This document shows positions 32,499 through 40,654 of a stretch of 64,000 bases of DNA, piece by piece. The stretch lies in NCBI RefSeq assembly GCF_014207745.1, contig NZ_JACHJB010000001.1, positions 3,348,001 to 3,412,000 on the forward strand, in the 5' to 3' direction. The notes beneath the pieces were generated by a model. It saw only the letters and a list, made by a program, of their open reading frames with translations. It was not told where the DNA came from and searched no databases. Each line of letters opens with the position of its first letter. Positions within the stretch are counted from its first letter, which is position 1. A program made the position numbers and the translations under genes. Source of the DNA: Nonomuraea muscovyensis. GTDB taxonomy: Bacteria > Actinomycetota > Actinomycetes > Streptosporangiales > Streptosporangiaceae.

Positions 32499-34335
32499 TG
32501 TCGATCACGTCCTGGATCACGCCGGCCAGCTCCTCGGCCTTGAACGGCAGGCCGCGCACCCGGTTGTAGCTGATGATGTCGACGAGGTAGCGGGCCCGCA
32601 GCAGCAGGGCGAGCTGGCCGAGGTTGATCTCGGGCAGCAGCACCTTGTCGTAGCGCTTGAGGATCTCGCCGGTGTTGGCGGGCAGCGGGTTGAGGTGGCG
32701 CAGGTGGACCTGCGCGACCTTGCCGCCGTCCTTCCTGATGCGCCGCACGGCCGCCGCGATCGGCCCGTACGTCGAGCCCCAGCCGACGACCAGCACCCGG
32801 GCGTCGCCGTCGGGGTCGTCGACCTCCAGATCGGGCACGTCGATCCCGGCGATCTTGGACGCGCGGAGCCGGACCATCAGGTCGTGGTTGCCCGGGTCGT
32901 AGGAGATGTTGCCCGTGCCGTCGGCCTTCTCGATGCCGCCGATCCGGTGCTCCAGCCCGGCCGTGCCGGGAATCGCCCACGGCCTGGCCAGCGTCTCGGC
33001 GTCACGCTGGTAGGGCAGGAACGCGCCGTCCTCGCCGTTGGGCTCGGTGGTGAACTCCTGCGAGATGTCCGGCAGGTCGGCGATCTCCGGCAGCCGCCAC
33101 GGCTCGGAGCCGTTGGCGAGGTAGCCGTCGGACAGCAGCATGACCGGCGTGCGGTACTTCACCGCGATCCGCGCCGCCTCGATGGCCGCGTCGAAGCAGT
33201 CGCTCGGCGACATCGGCGCCACGATGGGCACCGGCGACTCGCCGTTGCGGCCGAACATGGCCATCAGCAGGTCGGTCTGCTCGGTCTTGGTCGGCATGCC
33301 GGTGCTCGGGCCGGCCCGCTGCACGTCCACGATGATCAGCGGCAGCTCGGTGGTGACCGCCAGGCCGACCGTCTCCGCCTTGAGCGCCACGCCGGGACCG
33401 GACGTCGTCGTCACGCCGAGCGCGCCGCCGAACGCCGCGCCGAGCGCCGCGCCGACACCCGCGATCTCGTCCTCGGCCTGGAACGTGCGCACGCCGAACC
33501 GCTTGTGCCTGGACAGCTCGTGCAGGATGTCGCTGGCCGGGGTGATCGGGTAGGAGCCGAGGAACAGGGGCAGCTTCGCCTGCACCGACGCCGCGATCAG
33601 GCCGTAGGCGAGGGCCTGGTTGCCGGAGATGTTGCGGTAGACGCCCGGGGTCAGCCTGGCCGGCTTGACCTCGTACGACACCGAGAACGACTCGGTCGTC
33701 TCGCCGTAGTTCCAGCCAGCCTGGAAGGCCGCGATGTTGGCCTTGGCGATCTCGGGCTTCTTGGCGAACTTCTGCTGCAGGAACGAGATCGTGTGCTCGG
33801 TCGGCCGGTGGTACAGCCACGACAGCAGACCGAGGGCGAACATGTTCTTCGACCGCTCGGCGTCCTTCTTCGACAGGTCGAAGCCCTCCAGGGCCTTGAC
33901 CGTCAGCGACGTCAGCGCCACCGCGTGGACCCGCCACTCGGCCAGCGACTCGTCCTCCAGCGGGTTGGCGTCGTAGCCGACCTTCTGCAGGTTGCGCTTG
34001 GTGAACTCGTCGGTGTTGACGATGATGTCGGCGCCGCGGGGCAGGTCGCCGAGGTTGGCCTTGAGCGCGGCCGGGTTCATCGCGACGAGGACGTTGGGGG
34101 CGTCACCGGGAGTGAGGATGTCGTGGTCGGCGAAGTGGAGCTGGAAGCTCGACACGCCCGGCAGGGTGCCTGCGGGGGCGCGGATCTCGGCCGGGAAGTT
34201 GGGCAGGGTGGACAGGTCGTTGCCGAACTCCGCCGTGCCCGCCGTGAAGCGGTCTCCGGTGAGCTGCATGCCGTCGCCGGAGTCTCCGGCGAAGCGGATG
34301 ATCACCCGGTCGAGTTGCTGGACCTGCTTAGTCAC
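32491..34335 (-). CDS. korA: 2-oxoacid:ferredoxin oxidoreductase, alpha subunit (fused gamma-alpha)
   Basis: 614 residues. The first ~190 residues are the gamma domain (DRVIIRFAGDSGDGMQLTGD, NFPAEIRAPAGTLPGVSSFQ) fused to the alpha domain, whose substrate-binding block reads FLGSYPITPASDILHELS near residue 255 and FQAEDEIAGVGAALGAAFGG near 285. The C-terminal transketolase-like domain has DARVLVVGWGSTYGPIAAAV. Together with KorB it forms the heterodimer that yields reduced ferredoxin and acyl-CoA, an oxygen-tolerant type used in many aerobes. It lies about 2.1 kb from the nuoA start, and the pairing with a NADH-module-free nuo set suggests the ferredoxin feeds that complex (inference). Confidence 0.95.
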   Translation of the reverse strand: MTKQVQQLDRVIIRFAGDSGDGMQLTGDRFTAGTAEFGNDLSTLPNFPAEIRAPAGTLPGVSSFQLHFADHDILTPGDAPNVLVAMNPAALKANLGDLPRGADIIVNTDEFTKRNLQKVGYDANPLEDESLAEWRVHAVALTSLTVKALEGFDLSKKDAERSKNMFALGLLSWLYHRPTEHTISFLQQKFAKKPEIAKANIAAFQAGWNYGETTESFSVSYEVKPARLTPGVYRNISGNQALAYGLIAASVQAKLPLFLGSYPITPASDILHELSRHKRFGVRTFQAEDEIAGVGAALGAAFGGALGVTTTSGPGVALKAETVGLAVTTELPLIIVDVQRAGPSTGMPTKTEQTDLLMAMFGRNGESPVPIVAPMSPSDCFDAAIEAARIAVKYRTPVMLLSDGYLANGSEPWRLPEIADLPDISQEFTTEPNGEDGAFLPYQRDAETLARPWAIPGTAGLEHRIGGIEKADGTGNISYDPGNHDLMVRLRASKIAGIDVPDLEVDDPDGDARVLVVGWGSTYGPIAAAVRRIRKDGGKVAQVHLRHLNPLPANTGEILKRYDKVLLPEINLGQLALLLRARYLVDIISYNRVRGLPFKAEELAGVIQDVIDSD

Positions 34336-34591
34336 AGCTCAGTCCTCCTCGACGCGCCCATGCGCGGTCGCTGATGGCGCGTTCTCTTTTCCATGCTAGA
34401 TCCTCGCGGGGGTCAACACGTTTCCTCAGCGCATAATGCGGGTAAACGCGGTCGCAGTCAGGGTGGACGTCGAAACCGTTAGAGGTGACACAGCCCTGAG
34501 GCGAGCCTGCACAGGTCCACATGGAGGCGAGCGAAGAGGACGGTTCGGGTCACGAGCGCCAACTATACGTCCCCCACGCGGGTGGGCCCCG

Positions 34592-36382
34592 TCAGGGGCC
34601 ACCGGCCGCCGCGTTGCCCCCGGACCCCTCGGCGTGCTCCGTCCGCGAGCCGGGTTCTCCGTACAGCTCCCCAACGGTGACGAGGGCGTAGCCCTTCCCG
34701 CGCAACCCCTCGACGATCGCCGGCACCGCGTCCACGGCCGTGCCGCAGGTGTCGTGCAGCAGGATGACGGCGCCGTCGTGCGCCCCCTCGACGGCCCGCC
34801 TGGCGATCGTCTCCGCCCCCGGCCGGCCGGCCGTCGCGACGCCCACCGTCTCCGCGGAGCCGACCGTGTTCACGTCCCAGCCGACGAGCGTCAGCCCCAG
34901 CCGGCGGGCGGTGTCGCGGACCTCCTCGCTCTCGACGCCGTACGGTGCGCGCGCCAGCGTGGGCGCCTGGCCGGTGTGGGCCTTGATCAGCTCCTGGGTA
35001 CGGCCGAGGGCGTCGGCGATCTTGCTGGTGCTGAGGCGTGACAGGTCCCGGTGCGCCCAGCTGTGGTTGCCGACCTCGTGCCCCTCGGCGGCCATGCGGC
35101 CGAGCAGCCACGGGTCGGCGGCGGCGTTGGCGCCGACGGTGAAGAACGTGGCGCGGGCGCCCAGGCCGCGCAGCATGTCGAGCAGGCGCGGCGTCTCCGG
35201 TCCGGGACCGTCGTCGAAGGTCAGCGCGACGCACTTGACCTCGGCGCAGTCCACCTGCTCGGAGGCGCCCTCGCCGGATGTGCTGGTGTCGGATGTGCTG
35301 GTGTCGGGTGTGTTCGTGTCGGGGGCTGCTGCGCCGGGGGCGCCCGCTTCCGGGACGGCCGCCGTGCCGTCGGCCCCCGCCGGCGCGCCCGCCCCTCCGG
35401 ACGGCGCGTCCACCTCGGGCCACACCTCGGACATGCCCGGCAGGTAGGTCCTGCCCGCCGCCCGGGGGCTGTACTGGGCCCGGTGTCCCGTCGCCGACAG
35501 CAACGTCCCGGCCCGCTCGGCGGGCACGGCCACCGCGACGCGCCCTAGCGCGCACGACCCGATCTGGCAGTCGTCGAACTCCACCACCAGGTCGCCGTTC
35601 AGGTTGAACGCCATCGAGTCGAACAGCGCGGGGTCGGCGGTCACCCTGTCCCGCTCCACCGCGGCGCCCCGGCCCGCCAGCCCCTCCCTGACCAGCCGGG
35701 CGAGCTCCTGCAGCGCGGCCTGCCCGGACAGCAGCCCCGAGGACCCGGTCACCCTGTCGCGCGTGCGGTCGTACCAGAGGGTGCGGCTCGACCTGCCCCA
35801 GTCGACGCCGACGTGCCGTCCGGTGCGCAGCCGTACCCCGAAGACGGCGGGCGAGGCGGCGACGAGCTGCCAGTCCACGTTCAGTTCGGGCCGGGCCCCG
35901 ATGCCCCGGCGGACGGCGGTCTCGTCCACGTCCGCCGCTCCCGGCCGCGCCCTGTCGGCGCCACCCATGTCCGGCCGTCCGGCATCCTGCGCGCCTCCGT
36001 CCCCGTCCCCGCCGTCCTCCTGCGTGTCGTCGCCCTTGGGGGACCCGTCCGCCTGCGACCTGCTCGCGGCCGCCGGGCGGGCGGCCTCGGTCGCGGCGTG
36101 GAAACCGAGGAGCTGGCGCTCCGCCTCCGTGCGCAGCGCCTCGTTCATGACCGGTGCGTCCTTCAGCCTGGGGTAGCTGATGTGCACGCGCCTGGGAGAC
36201 TCCTCGCCCTCGGTCATTGTCATGGTGACCAGGCCGTCGACCGCGGAAGGGTCCACGTACCTGATCATCGTGGGGTTCGCCGGGACCACGACATCGGGCT
36301 TGGAGGAGGCCGGGAAGAGGCCGCAACCCGCGGCTGCGAAAGCCGACAGGGCCATTCCTCCGACGAATCGGGCTTTAGGCAT
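34592..36382 (-). CDS. lipoprotein polysaccharide deacetylase (NodB domain with extra N-terminal domain)
   Basis: 596 residues. Lipobox AAGCG puts the anchor Cys at about residue 20. Residues about 40-330 hold a RsiV/DUF3298-like domain (VHISYPRLKDAPVMNEALRT, VDWGRSSRTLWYDRTRDRV) broken by a Gly/Asp-rich insert near residue 120. A Thr/Ser-rich linker (NTPDTSTSDTSTSGEG) leads to the NodB catalytic domain: motif 1 CVALTFDDGPGPETPRLLD with the metal/base Asp pair, motif 2 HEVGNHSWAHRD with the two His ligands, later LARAPYGVE and VILLHDTC. Such enzymes remove acetyl groups from cell-wall or chitin-like glycans outside the cell. It is divergent from nuoA across 85 bases. Confidence 0.9.
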   Translation of the reverse strand: MPKARFVGGMALSAFAAAGCGLFPASSKPDVVVPANPTMIRYVDPSAVDGLVTMTMTEGEESPRRVHISYPRLKDAPVMNEALRTEAERQLLGFHAATEAARPAAASRSQADGSPKGDDTQEDGGDGDGGAQDAGRPDMGGADRARPGAADVDETAVRRGIGARPELNVDWQLVAASPAVFGVRLRTGRHVGVDWGRSSRTLWYDRTRDRVTGSSGLLSGQAALQELARLVREGLAGRGAAVERDRVTADPALFDSMAFNLNGDLVVEFDDCQIGSCALGRVAVAVPAERAGTLLSATGHRAQYSPRAAGRTYLPGMSEVWPEVDAPSGGAGAPAGADGTAAVPEAGAPGAAAPDTNTPDTSTSDTSTSGEGASEQVDCAEVKCVALTFDDGPGPETPRLLDMLRGLGARATFFTVGANAAADPWLLGRMAAEGHEVGNHSWAHRDLSRLSTSKIADALGRTQELIKAHTGQAPTLARAPYGVESEEVRDTARRLGLTLVGWDVNTVGSAETVGVATAGRPGAETIARRAVEGAHDGAVILLHDTCGTAVDAVPAIVEGLRGKGYALVTVGELYGEPGSRTEHAEGSGGNAAAGGP

Positions 36383-36467
36383 GCATGTCAGGTTATGTGG
36401 CGGATCTTGTGTTTTACCCCGTTTTGGGATGATAGGTCCAGAGCTTTGACTGGGTTACGATCGGAAC

Positions 36468-36839
36468 ATGGACGGCTACTTCGGGTCCTACGTGCTCGTC
36501 GCCGCACTCCTCGCGATCGGCGTGGCCATCGTCGCCGGAGCCCTCCTGGCCAACCGCCTCCTGCGGCCGGCGAGGCCGACCGCCGAGAAGCTGACCAGCT
36601 ACGAATGCGGTGTCGACCCGGTCGGCGACGGCTGGGCCCAGTCGCAGATCCGCTACTACGTCTTCACGTACCTGTACGTGGTCTTCGCCGTGGACGCCGT
36701 CTTCCTGTTCCCGTGGGCGACGGTGTTCGACACGCCCGGCTACGGGCTGACGACGCTCGTGGAGATGTTCGTCTTCCTCGGCTTCATCGCGCTCGGCATC
36801 GTGTACGCCTGGCGCAAGCGCGTCCTCACCTGGACGTAG
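36468..36839 (+). CDS. nuoA: NADH-quinone oxidoreductase subunit A-like
   Basis: 123 residues with three membrane helices and the cytoplasmic loop [14 protein letters not shown] (Cys47), the hallmark of NuoA, whose loop sits near the quinone site. In helix 2 the usual FD-x-E acidic pair appears as [12 protein letters not shown] (residues 73-84): Ala74 stands where Asp is conserved and Asp76 where Glu is conserved. First gene of a plus-strand nuo set; nuoB follows after 91 bases. NuoA is a membrane-arm subunit of complex I and contributes to the charged axis linking redox and pumping. Confidence 0.93.
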   Translation: MDGYFGSYVLVAALLAIGVAIVAGALLANRLLRPARPTAEKLTSYECGVDPVGDGWAQSQIRYYVFTYLYVVFAVDAVFLFPWATVFDTPGYGLTTLVEMFVFLGFIALGIVYAWRKRVLTWT

Positions 36840-36930
36840 CCCCCGCATCCGCGCGCCGCTCGGGCTTCGGCGTGCAGCCTCGCCCGCGCGGCCCCTACTC
36901 CTGACGGCCGTCAGGCGGGACAATGGAGAC

Positions 36931-37479
36931 ATGGCAGCGACGGATCTCCCGATGCCCACGGTGGGGCCGGTCTCCCGGCTGGCGCCCAAGCCGATGCGCT
37001 TCGTGCTCAACTGGGGGCGGCGCTACTCCCTGTGGGTGTTCAACTTCGGGCTGGCGTGCTGCGCCATCGAGTTCATCGCGACGTCGATGAGCCGGCACGA
37101 CTTCATCAGGTTCGGGGTGATCCCGTTCGCCAACGGGCCGCGGCAGGCCGACCTCATGATCGTCTCGGGGACCGTGACCGACAAGATGGCCCCGGCCGTC
37201 AAGCGCCTCTACGAACAGATGCCCGACCCGAAGTACGTCATCTCGTTCGGCGCCTGCTCCAACACCGGCGGGCCGTACTGGGACTCCTACTGCGTGACCA
37301 ACGGCGTCGACCAGATCATCCCTGTGGACGTCTACGTGCCCGGCTGCCCGCCGCGTCCCGAGGCGTTGCTGTACGGGATCATGAAGCTGCAGGAGAAGAT
37401 CGCCGCCGAACGGCTCGCCGACCGCTTCACCCCGGCTTCCGCCCAGGTCGAGCCCGGGCCCCGCGGGGAGGAGGCGTGA
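36931..37479 (+). CDS. nuoB: NADH-quinone oxidoreductase subunit B-like
   Basis: 182 residues; peripheral-arm subunit that carries cluster N2, the last electron donor to quinone. All four ligands are present: Cys43 and Cys44 (GLACCAIEF), Cys109 ([13 protein letters not shown]) and Cys139 ([12 protein letters not shown]). [17 protein letters not shown] is the conserved block facing the quinone pocket. Start ATG 36931 follows no clear Shine-Dalgarno. Its stop overlaps the nuoC GTG by four bases. With N2 intact the complex can deliver electrons to quinone, but the NuoD partner that completes the pocket is not encoded here. Confidence 0.94.
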   Translation: MAATDLPMPTVGPVSRLAPKPMRFVLNWGRRYSLWVFNFGLACCAIEFIATSMSRHDFIRFGVIPFANGPRQADLMIVSGTVTDKMAPAVKRLYEQMPDPKYVISFGACSNTGGPYWDSYCVTNGVDQIIPVDVYVPGCPPRPEALLYGIMKLQEKIAAERLADRFTPASAQVEPGPRGEEA

Positions 37480-37523
37480 GCCCGTCCGAGAGCCTGCCAG
37501 TGAGCCCGTCCGAGAGCCTGCCG
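37476..37523 (+). repeat. 24-base direct duplication at the nuoC start
   Basis: 37476-37499 and 37500-37523 match at 23 of 24 bases and each begins with the same GTG; the last base is A in the first copy and G in the second. It yields a repeated eight-residue segment (SPSESLP) and two in-frame start candidates for nuoC. Confidence 0.95.
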
Positions 37524-38057
37524 GAGAGTCTGTCCGCGCGGTTCGGCGAACGGGCGCAGGTCTCGGAGTCGTTCGGCGAGATCACGCTCGACGTGGCCGC
37601 CGGCGACTGGATCGCGGTCCTGACCGGGCTGCGCGACTCCGGCTACGCGTTCTTCGACTGGCTGACCGGGGTCGACGACCCGCCCGAGGGCTTCTTCGTC
37701 GTCGCGAACGTCTACGACCCGCACGCCCGTCACCGGCTGCTGGTGCGCACCCACGTGCCACGAGCCGCCCCCCGCCTGCCGTCCGCCGTCGGCGTCTACC
37801 GCGGCGCCGACTGGCACGAACGCGAGACGTTCGAGATGTTCGGCGTGATCTTCGAGGACCACCCCAACCTGGTGCCGCTGCTGCTGCCCGACGGGTTCGA
37901 GGGCCACCCGCTGCGCAAGGACTTCATCCTCGCCGCGCGGGTCGCCAAGCAGTGGCCGGGCGCCAAGGAGCCCGGCGAGTCGGGCCACGGCGCGCCGAGC
38001 CGCCGCAAGACGCTTCCACCCGGAGTCCCGGCCGACTGGGGGGCACCCGATGCTTGA
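37476..38057 (+). CDS. nuoC: NADH-quinone oxidoreductase subunit C-like (not fused to D)
   Basis: 193 residues from GTG 37476. The 30-kDa signature [20 protein letters not shown] (residues about 109-128) with [16 protein letters not shown] is complete; no 49-kDa (NuoD) domain follows. The start region is duplicated: 24 bases at 37476-37499 recur with one change at 37500-37523, giving [16 protein letters not shown] and a second possible GTG start. The stop overlaps nuoH by eight bases, leaving no room for nuoD in its usual position. NuoC normally packs against NuoD in the peripheral arm. Confidence 0.92.
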   Translation: MSPSESLPVSPSESLPESLSARFGERAQVSESFGEITLDVAAGDWIAVLTGLRDSGYAFFDWLTGVDDPPEGFFVVANVYDPHARHRLLVRTHVPRAAPRLPSAVGVYRGADWHERETFEMFGVIFEDHPNLVPLLLPDGFEGHPLRKDFILAARVAKQWPGAKEPGESGHGAPSRRKTLPPGVPADWGAPDA

Positions 38058-38991
38058 CGTGGTGATCAGCTTCGCCGTCATCCTCGCCGTCTTCCTGGTG
38101 CTCCCGCTGATCGTCGGGCAGACCGAGCACAAGGTCATGGCCCACATGCAGTCGCGCCTCGGGCCGATGTACGCGGGCGGCTTCCACGGGTGGGCGCAAC
38201 TGATCGCCGACGGGGTGAAGTTCGCGCAGAAGGAGGACGTCATCCCCGCCGCCGCCGACCGGCGCATCTTCATGATCGCTCCCGGGGTGGCGCTGGTGCC
38301 GTACCTCGTCGTCATGATCGTCATCCCGCTCGACCGGGACCTCGTCGCCGTGCACCTCGACGCGGGGTTGTTCTTCGTGCTCGCGGTGATGGGCGTCGGC
38401 GTGCTCGGCTCGATCATGGCCGGCTGGGCGTCGGCCAACAAGTACTCACTGCTCGGCGGCATGCGCTCGGCCGCCCAGCTCATGGCGTACGAGCTGCCGC
38501 TCGTGCTGGCCGCCTCCTCGGTGGCGATGGCCGCCGGCACGCTGTCGCTGCCCGGCATCGTCGAGGCGTGGCAGTGGTGGTGGCTGCCGTGGCAGGCGAT
38601 CGGCGGGGTGGTGTTCTTCCTGGCCGGCCTCGCCGAGCTGCGCCGCCCGCCGTTCGACATGCCGATCGCCGAATCCGAGATCATCATGGGGCCGATGACC
38701 GAGTACACCGGGATGCGGTTCGCCCTGTTCATGCTGTCGGAGTACGTCGGCATCGTGGTGTTGTCGTTCCTCACCACCGTGCTGTTCCTCGGCGGCTGGC
38801 ACGGCCCGCTGCTGCCGGGCTGGCTGTGGACGCTGGTCAAGGTGTTCGCGCTGGCGTTCGTGGTGATCTGGCTTCGGGTCAGCCTCCCGCGGCTGCGCGA
38901 GGACCAGTTGCAGAAGCTCGCCTGGGCCGGCCTCGTCCCCCTCGCCCTCGTCCAGCTCGCCCTCACCGGCGTGGTCAAGGTCCTCTTCTGA
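38050..38991 (+). CDS. nuoH: NADH-quinone oxidoreductase subunit H-like
   Basis: 313 residues with eight membrane helices. Loop 1 blocks are HKVMAHMQSRLGPMYAGGFH, then GWAQLIADGVKFAQKEDVIP (residues 28-66) as in all NuoH/ND1 proteins. In the loop 5-6 motif, where E. coli reads RHPFDQPEAEQEL and human ND1 RTPFDLAEGESEL, this protein has RPPFDMPIAESEI (residues 199-211): Ile206 replaces a conserved Glu. Glu208, Glu210 and Glu218 are kept. NuoH closes the quinone tunnel against NuoB and NuoD. The gene overlaps nuoC by eight bases; nuoI is not next, being displaced about 4.5 kb downstream. Confidence 0.93.
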   Translation: MLDVVISFAVILAVFLVLPLIVGQTEHKVMAHMQSRLGPMYAGGFHGWAQLIADGVKFAQKEDVIPAAADRRIFMIAPGVALVPYLVVMIVIPLDRDLVAVHLDAGLFFVLAVMGVGVLGSIMAGWASANKYSLLGGMRSAAQLMAYELPLVLAASSVAMAAGTLSLPGIVEAWQWWWLPWQAIGGVVFFLAGLAELRRPPFDMPIAESEIIMGPMTEYTGMRFALFMLSEYVGIVVLSFLTTVLFLGGWHGPLLPGWLWTLVKVFALAFVVIWLRVSLPRLREDQLQKLAWAGLVPLALVQLALTGVVKVLF

Positions 38992-39034
38992 CCGCTCCGG
39001 CGCCCTCCCGCCCACCTGTCCCGGAGGTGAGTGC

Positions 39035-40039
39035 ATGACCGCCGGTGTCCAGCGGCCACGAGACGGTGAGTCCATGGCCGCTCGATTGGTCCCGTACGGG
39101 GGAGCGACGTGGCAGACGCGCTGCCCCGGAACCTCCCTGTCGTGGCACGAGGGGACGCTCACGGCCGCGGACGCGGTGACGGGCCAGTCGGTGTCGCTGA
39201 CCCCGGCTGCGCTGTACCACTACTGCTACGGGCAGGAGGTCGTGGGAGTCGACGGCAAGCCGGAGCCGCGTCCGGTCACCGGCCTCGCCGCGCTGGACGC
39301 CGACGGCCTGGTGCTGCTCGACCTGCCAGGCGCCTGGCACGCCCCCTTCGTGCACCACTTCACCGTGGCGGCGGGGCTCCCGGTCGTGGACGCCCGTAGG
39401 GCGCCGTCCGGGCAGGTCCGGGCGGTTCTCGCCGGACGGGCACCGGGCTGGCGCCGCCTGTCGGGCCTGCCCCGGCCCTGGCTGTGGAGGTGGCGCCTGC
39501 CCATCGCCGTCGGCGCCGGTGTCGCAGGGCTCGCCCTGATGACCTATCTCGCCATGTCCGGGGCGTGGCTGGCCTGGCGCGGCATCGCGTCCCTGGGCCG
39601 GCTGGTCCTGGACCTGGTCGACGCCAAATGGCTGGCCATGGCCTTCAGCCCCCTGCTCCTGGTCGTCCGCCCGGTGGCGGCCCGCATGCACAGGTTGCGG
39701 ACTCGGCGCGGCACGGTCCTCGGCCCGCCCGGCGGGCCGCATCTCCAGGTGCGACAAGGCTGGCTGCACGTCACCCGAGGCAAGCACACCATCGAGAAGT
39801 TCTTGCTGGCCAGGGCCGGTGGCTTGGCCGCCGGTCTCCTGGTCTACCGCTGTGAGGGGGGCGCCGGCCTGGTCGTCACGGACCGGTTCGGGCACCCGCT
39901 CCACCACCTGCCGGGTCCCTGGCCGCACGACGACGTCCACCGCTTCGCGACGCGCAACAAGCTGGAGCTGCGGGTGCGCTCGTTCTCGCGGGCGGAGTAC
40001 GTCGCCCTGATCAGATCCTGCCGGGACGCCTCCCCGTGA
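39035..40039 (+). CDS. hypothetical membrane protein
   Basis: 334 residues from ATG 39035, which has a good GGAGGTG ribosome site; ATG 39074 is an alternative. A soluble N-terminal half (ALYHYCYGQEVVGVDGKPEP, then FVHHFTVAAGLPVVDARRAP) is followed by two membrane helices at about residues 152-175 and 195-212 and a basic C-terminal half (HTIEKFLLARAGGLAAGLLV, NKLELRVRSFSRAEYVALIR). The layout, soluble-TM-TM-soluble, suggests a membrane-linked scaffold. It begins 43 bases after nuoH and precedes an IS element. I recognise no family; no link to complex I is visible beyond position. Confidence 0.78.
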   Translation: MTAGVQRPRDGESMAARLVPYGGATWQTRCPGTSLSWHEGTLTAADAVTGQSVSLTPAALYHYCYGQEVVGVDGKPEPRPVTGLAALDADGLVLLDLPGAWHAPFVHHFTVAAGLPVVDARRAPSGQVRAVLAGRAPGWRRLSGLPRPWLWRWRLPIAVGAGVAGLALMTYLAMSGAWLAWRGIASLGRLVLDLVDAKWLAMAFSPLLLVVRPVAARMHRLRTRRGTVLGPPGGPHLQVRQGWLHVTRGKHTIEKFLLARAGGLAAGLLVYRCEGGAGLVVTDRFGHPLHHLPGPWPHDDVHRFATRNKLELRVRSFSRAEYVALIRSCRDASP

Positions 40040-40122
40040 CGTGATCGCGCCGGAGGCCAGGAGCGGGAGCCGAGGAGGGTGGCCGGCCACGCGGCGTCCC
40101 GCTACCGGAATCGTCGGTAGTG

Positions 40123-40143
40123 CTCCGGCCTTCAGACCGGGGG
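40123..40143 (+). repeat. left-end subterminal hairpin of the IS element
   Basis: The stretch pairs CCGG (40125-40128) with CCGG (40137-40140), and CT with AG around TC inside, with one mismatched pair. It resembles the right-end hairpin in sequence and orientation, the arrangement used by Y1 transposases. A second hairpin, CCCGC-GTA-GCGGG, follows near 40157-40169. Confidence 0.55.
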
Positions 40144-40215
40144 TGAAGCCGACCGTCCCGCGTAGCGGGGCAGGGATAGCCGATTCGCCGCCAGGCGGAC
40201 CGGCGTCCACCTGAC

Positions 40216-40632
40216 TCACAGGGGCCGGTTCTGCTGCTCGATGTACTGGCGCAGGACACTGATCGGCGCTCCACCCACTGAACCGGCGAAGTAGGAGCCA
40301 GACCACAACGTGTTCGCCCGGTAGGAGTGGGCGGCCAGTTCGGGGAACTCTTGCCGCATCCGCCTGGAGGAGACGCCCTTGAGGCTGTTGACCAGCTTGG
40401 ACAAGGCGATCTTGGGCGGGAAGTTGACCAGCAGGTGGACGTGGTTGTTCTCGCCGTTGAACTCGGCCAGGCCGGTTTCGAAGTCGGCGCTGACCGCTCT
40501 CATGATCTCTTCCAGGCGGGTCAGGTGGGTGTCGGTGAACACCCGATGCCGGAACTTCGTCATGAAAACCAAATGAGCGTGCAGGACGAAAACACAGTGT
40601 CTGCCGGTTCTGATATCGCCGTACTCGGCCAT
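40216..40632 (-). CDS. tnpA: IS200/IS605-family Y1 transposase
   Basis: 138 residues, the full usual length. The HUH motif is HVH at 64-66 (NNHVHLLVNF) and the catalytic tyrosine is Tyr130 (SVLRQYIEQQ). These enzymes cut and rejoin single-stranded ends at subterminal hairpins, moving the element by a peel-and-paste route linked to replication. The gene is divergent from tnpB, with start ATG 40632. No frameshift or missing residue is seen. Confidence 0.93.
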   Translation of the reverse strand: MAEYGDIRTGRHCVFVLHAHLVFMTKFRHRVFTDTHLTRLEEIMRAVSADFETGLAEFNGENNHVHLLVNFPPKIALSKLVNSLKGVSSRRMRQEFPELAAHSYRANTLWSGSYFAGSVGGAPISVLRQYIEQQNRPL

Positions 40633-40654
40633 AAACCAACTGTAGGGTGATCGG

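Noticed and set aside
31452..34335. Pyruvate:ferredoxin oxidoreductase
   Set aside because: The two-subunit form with fused gamma-alpha and short beta is the KorAB type; the large single-chain PFOR layout and its ferredoxin domain are absent.
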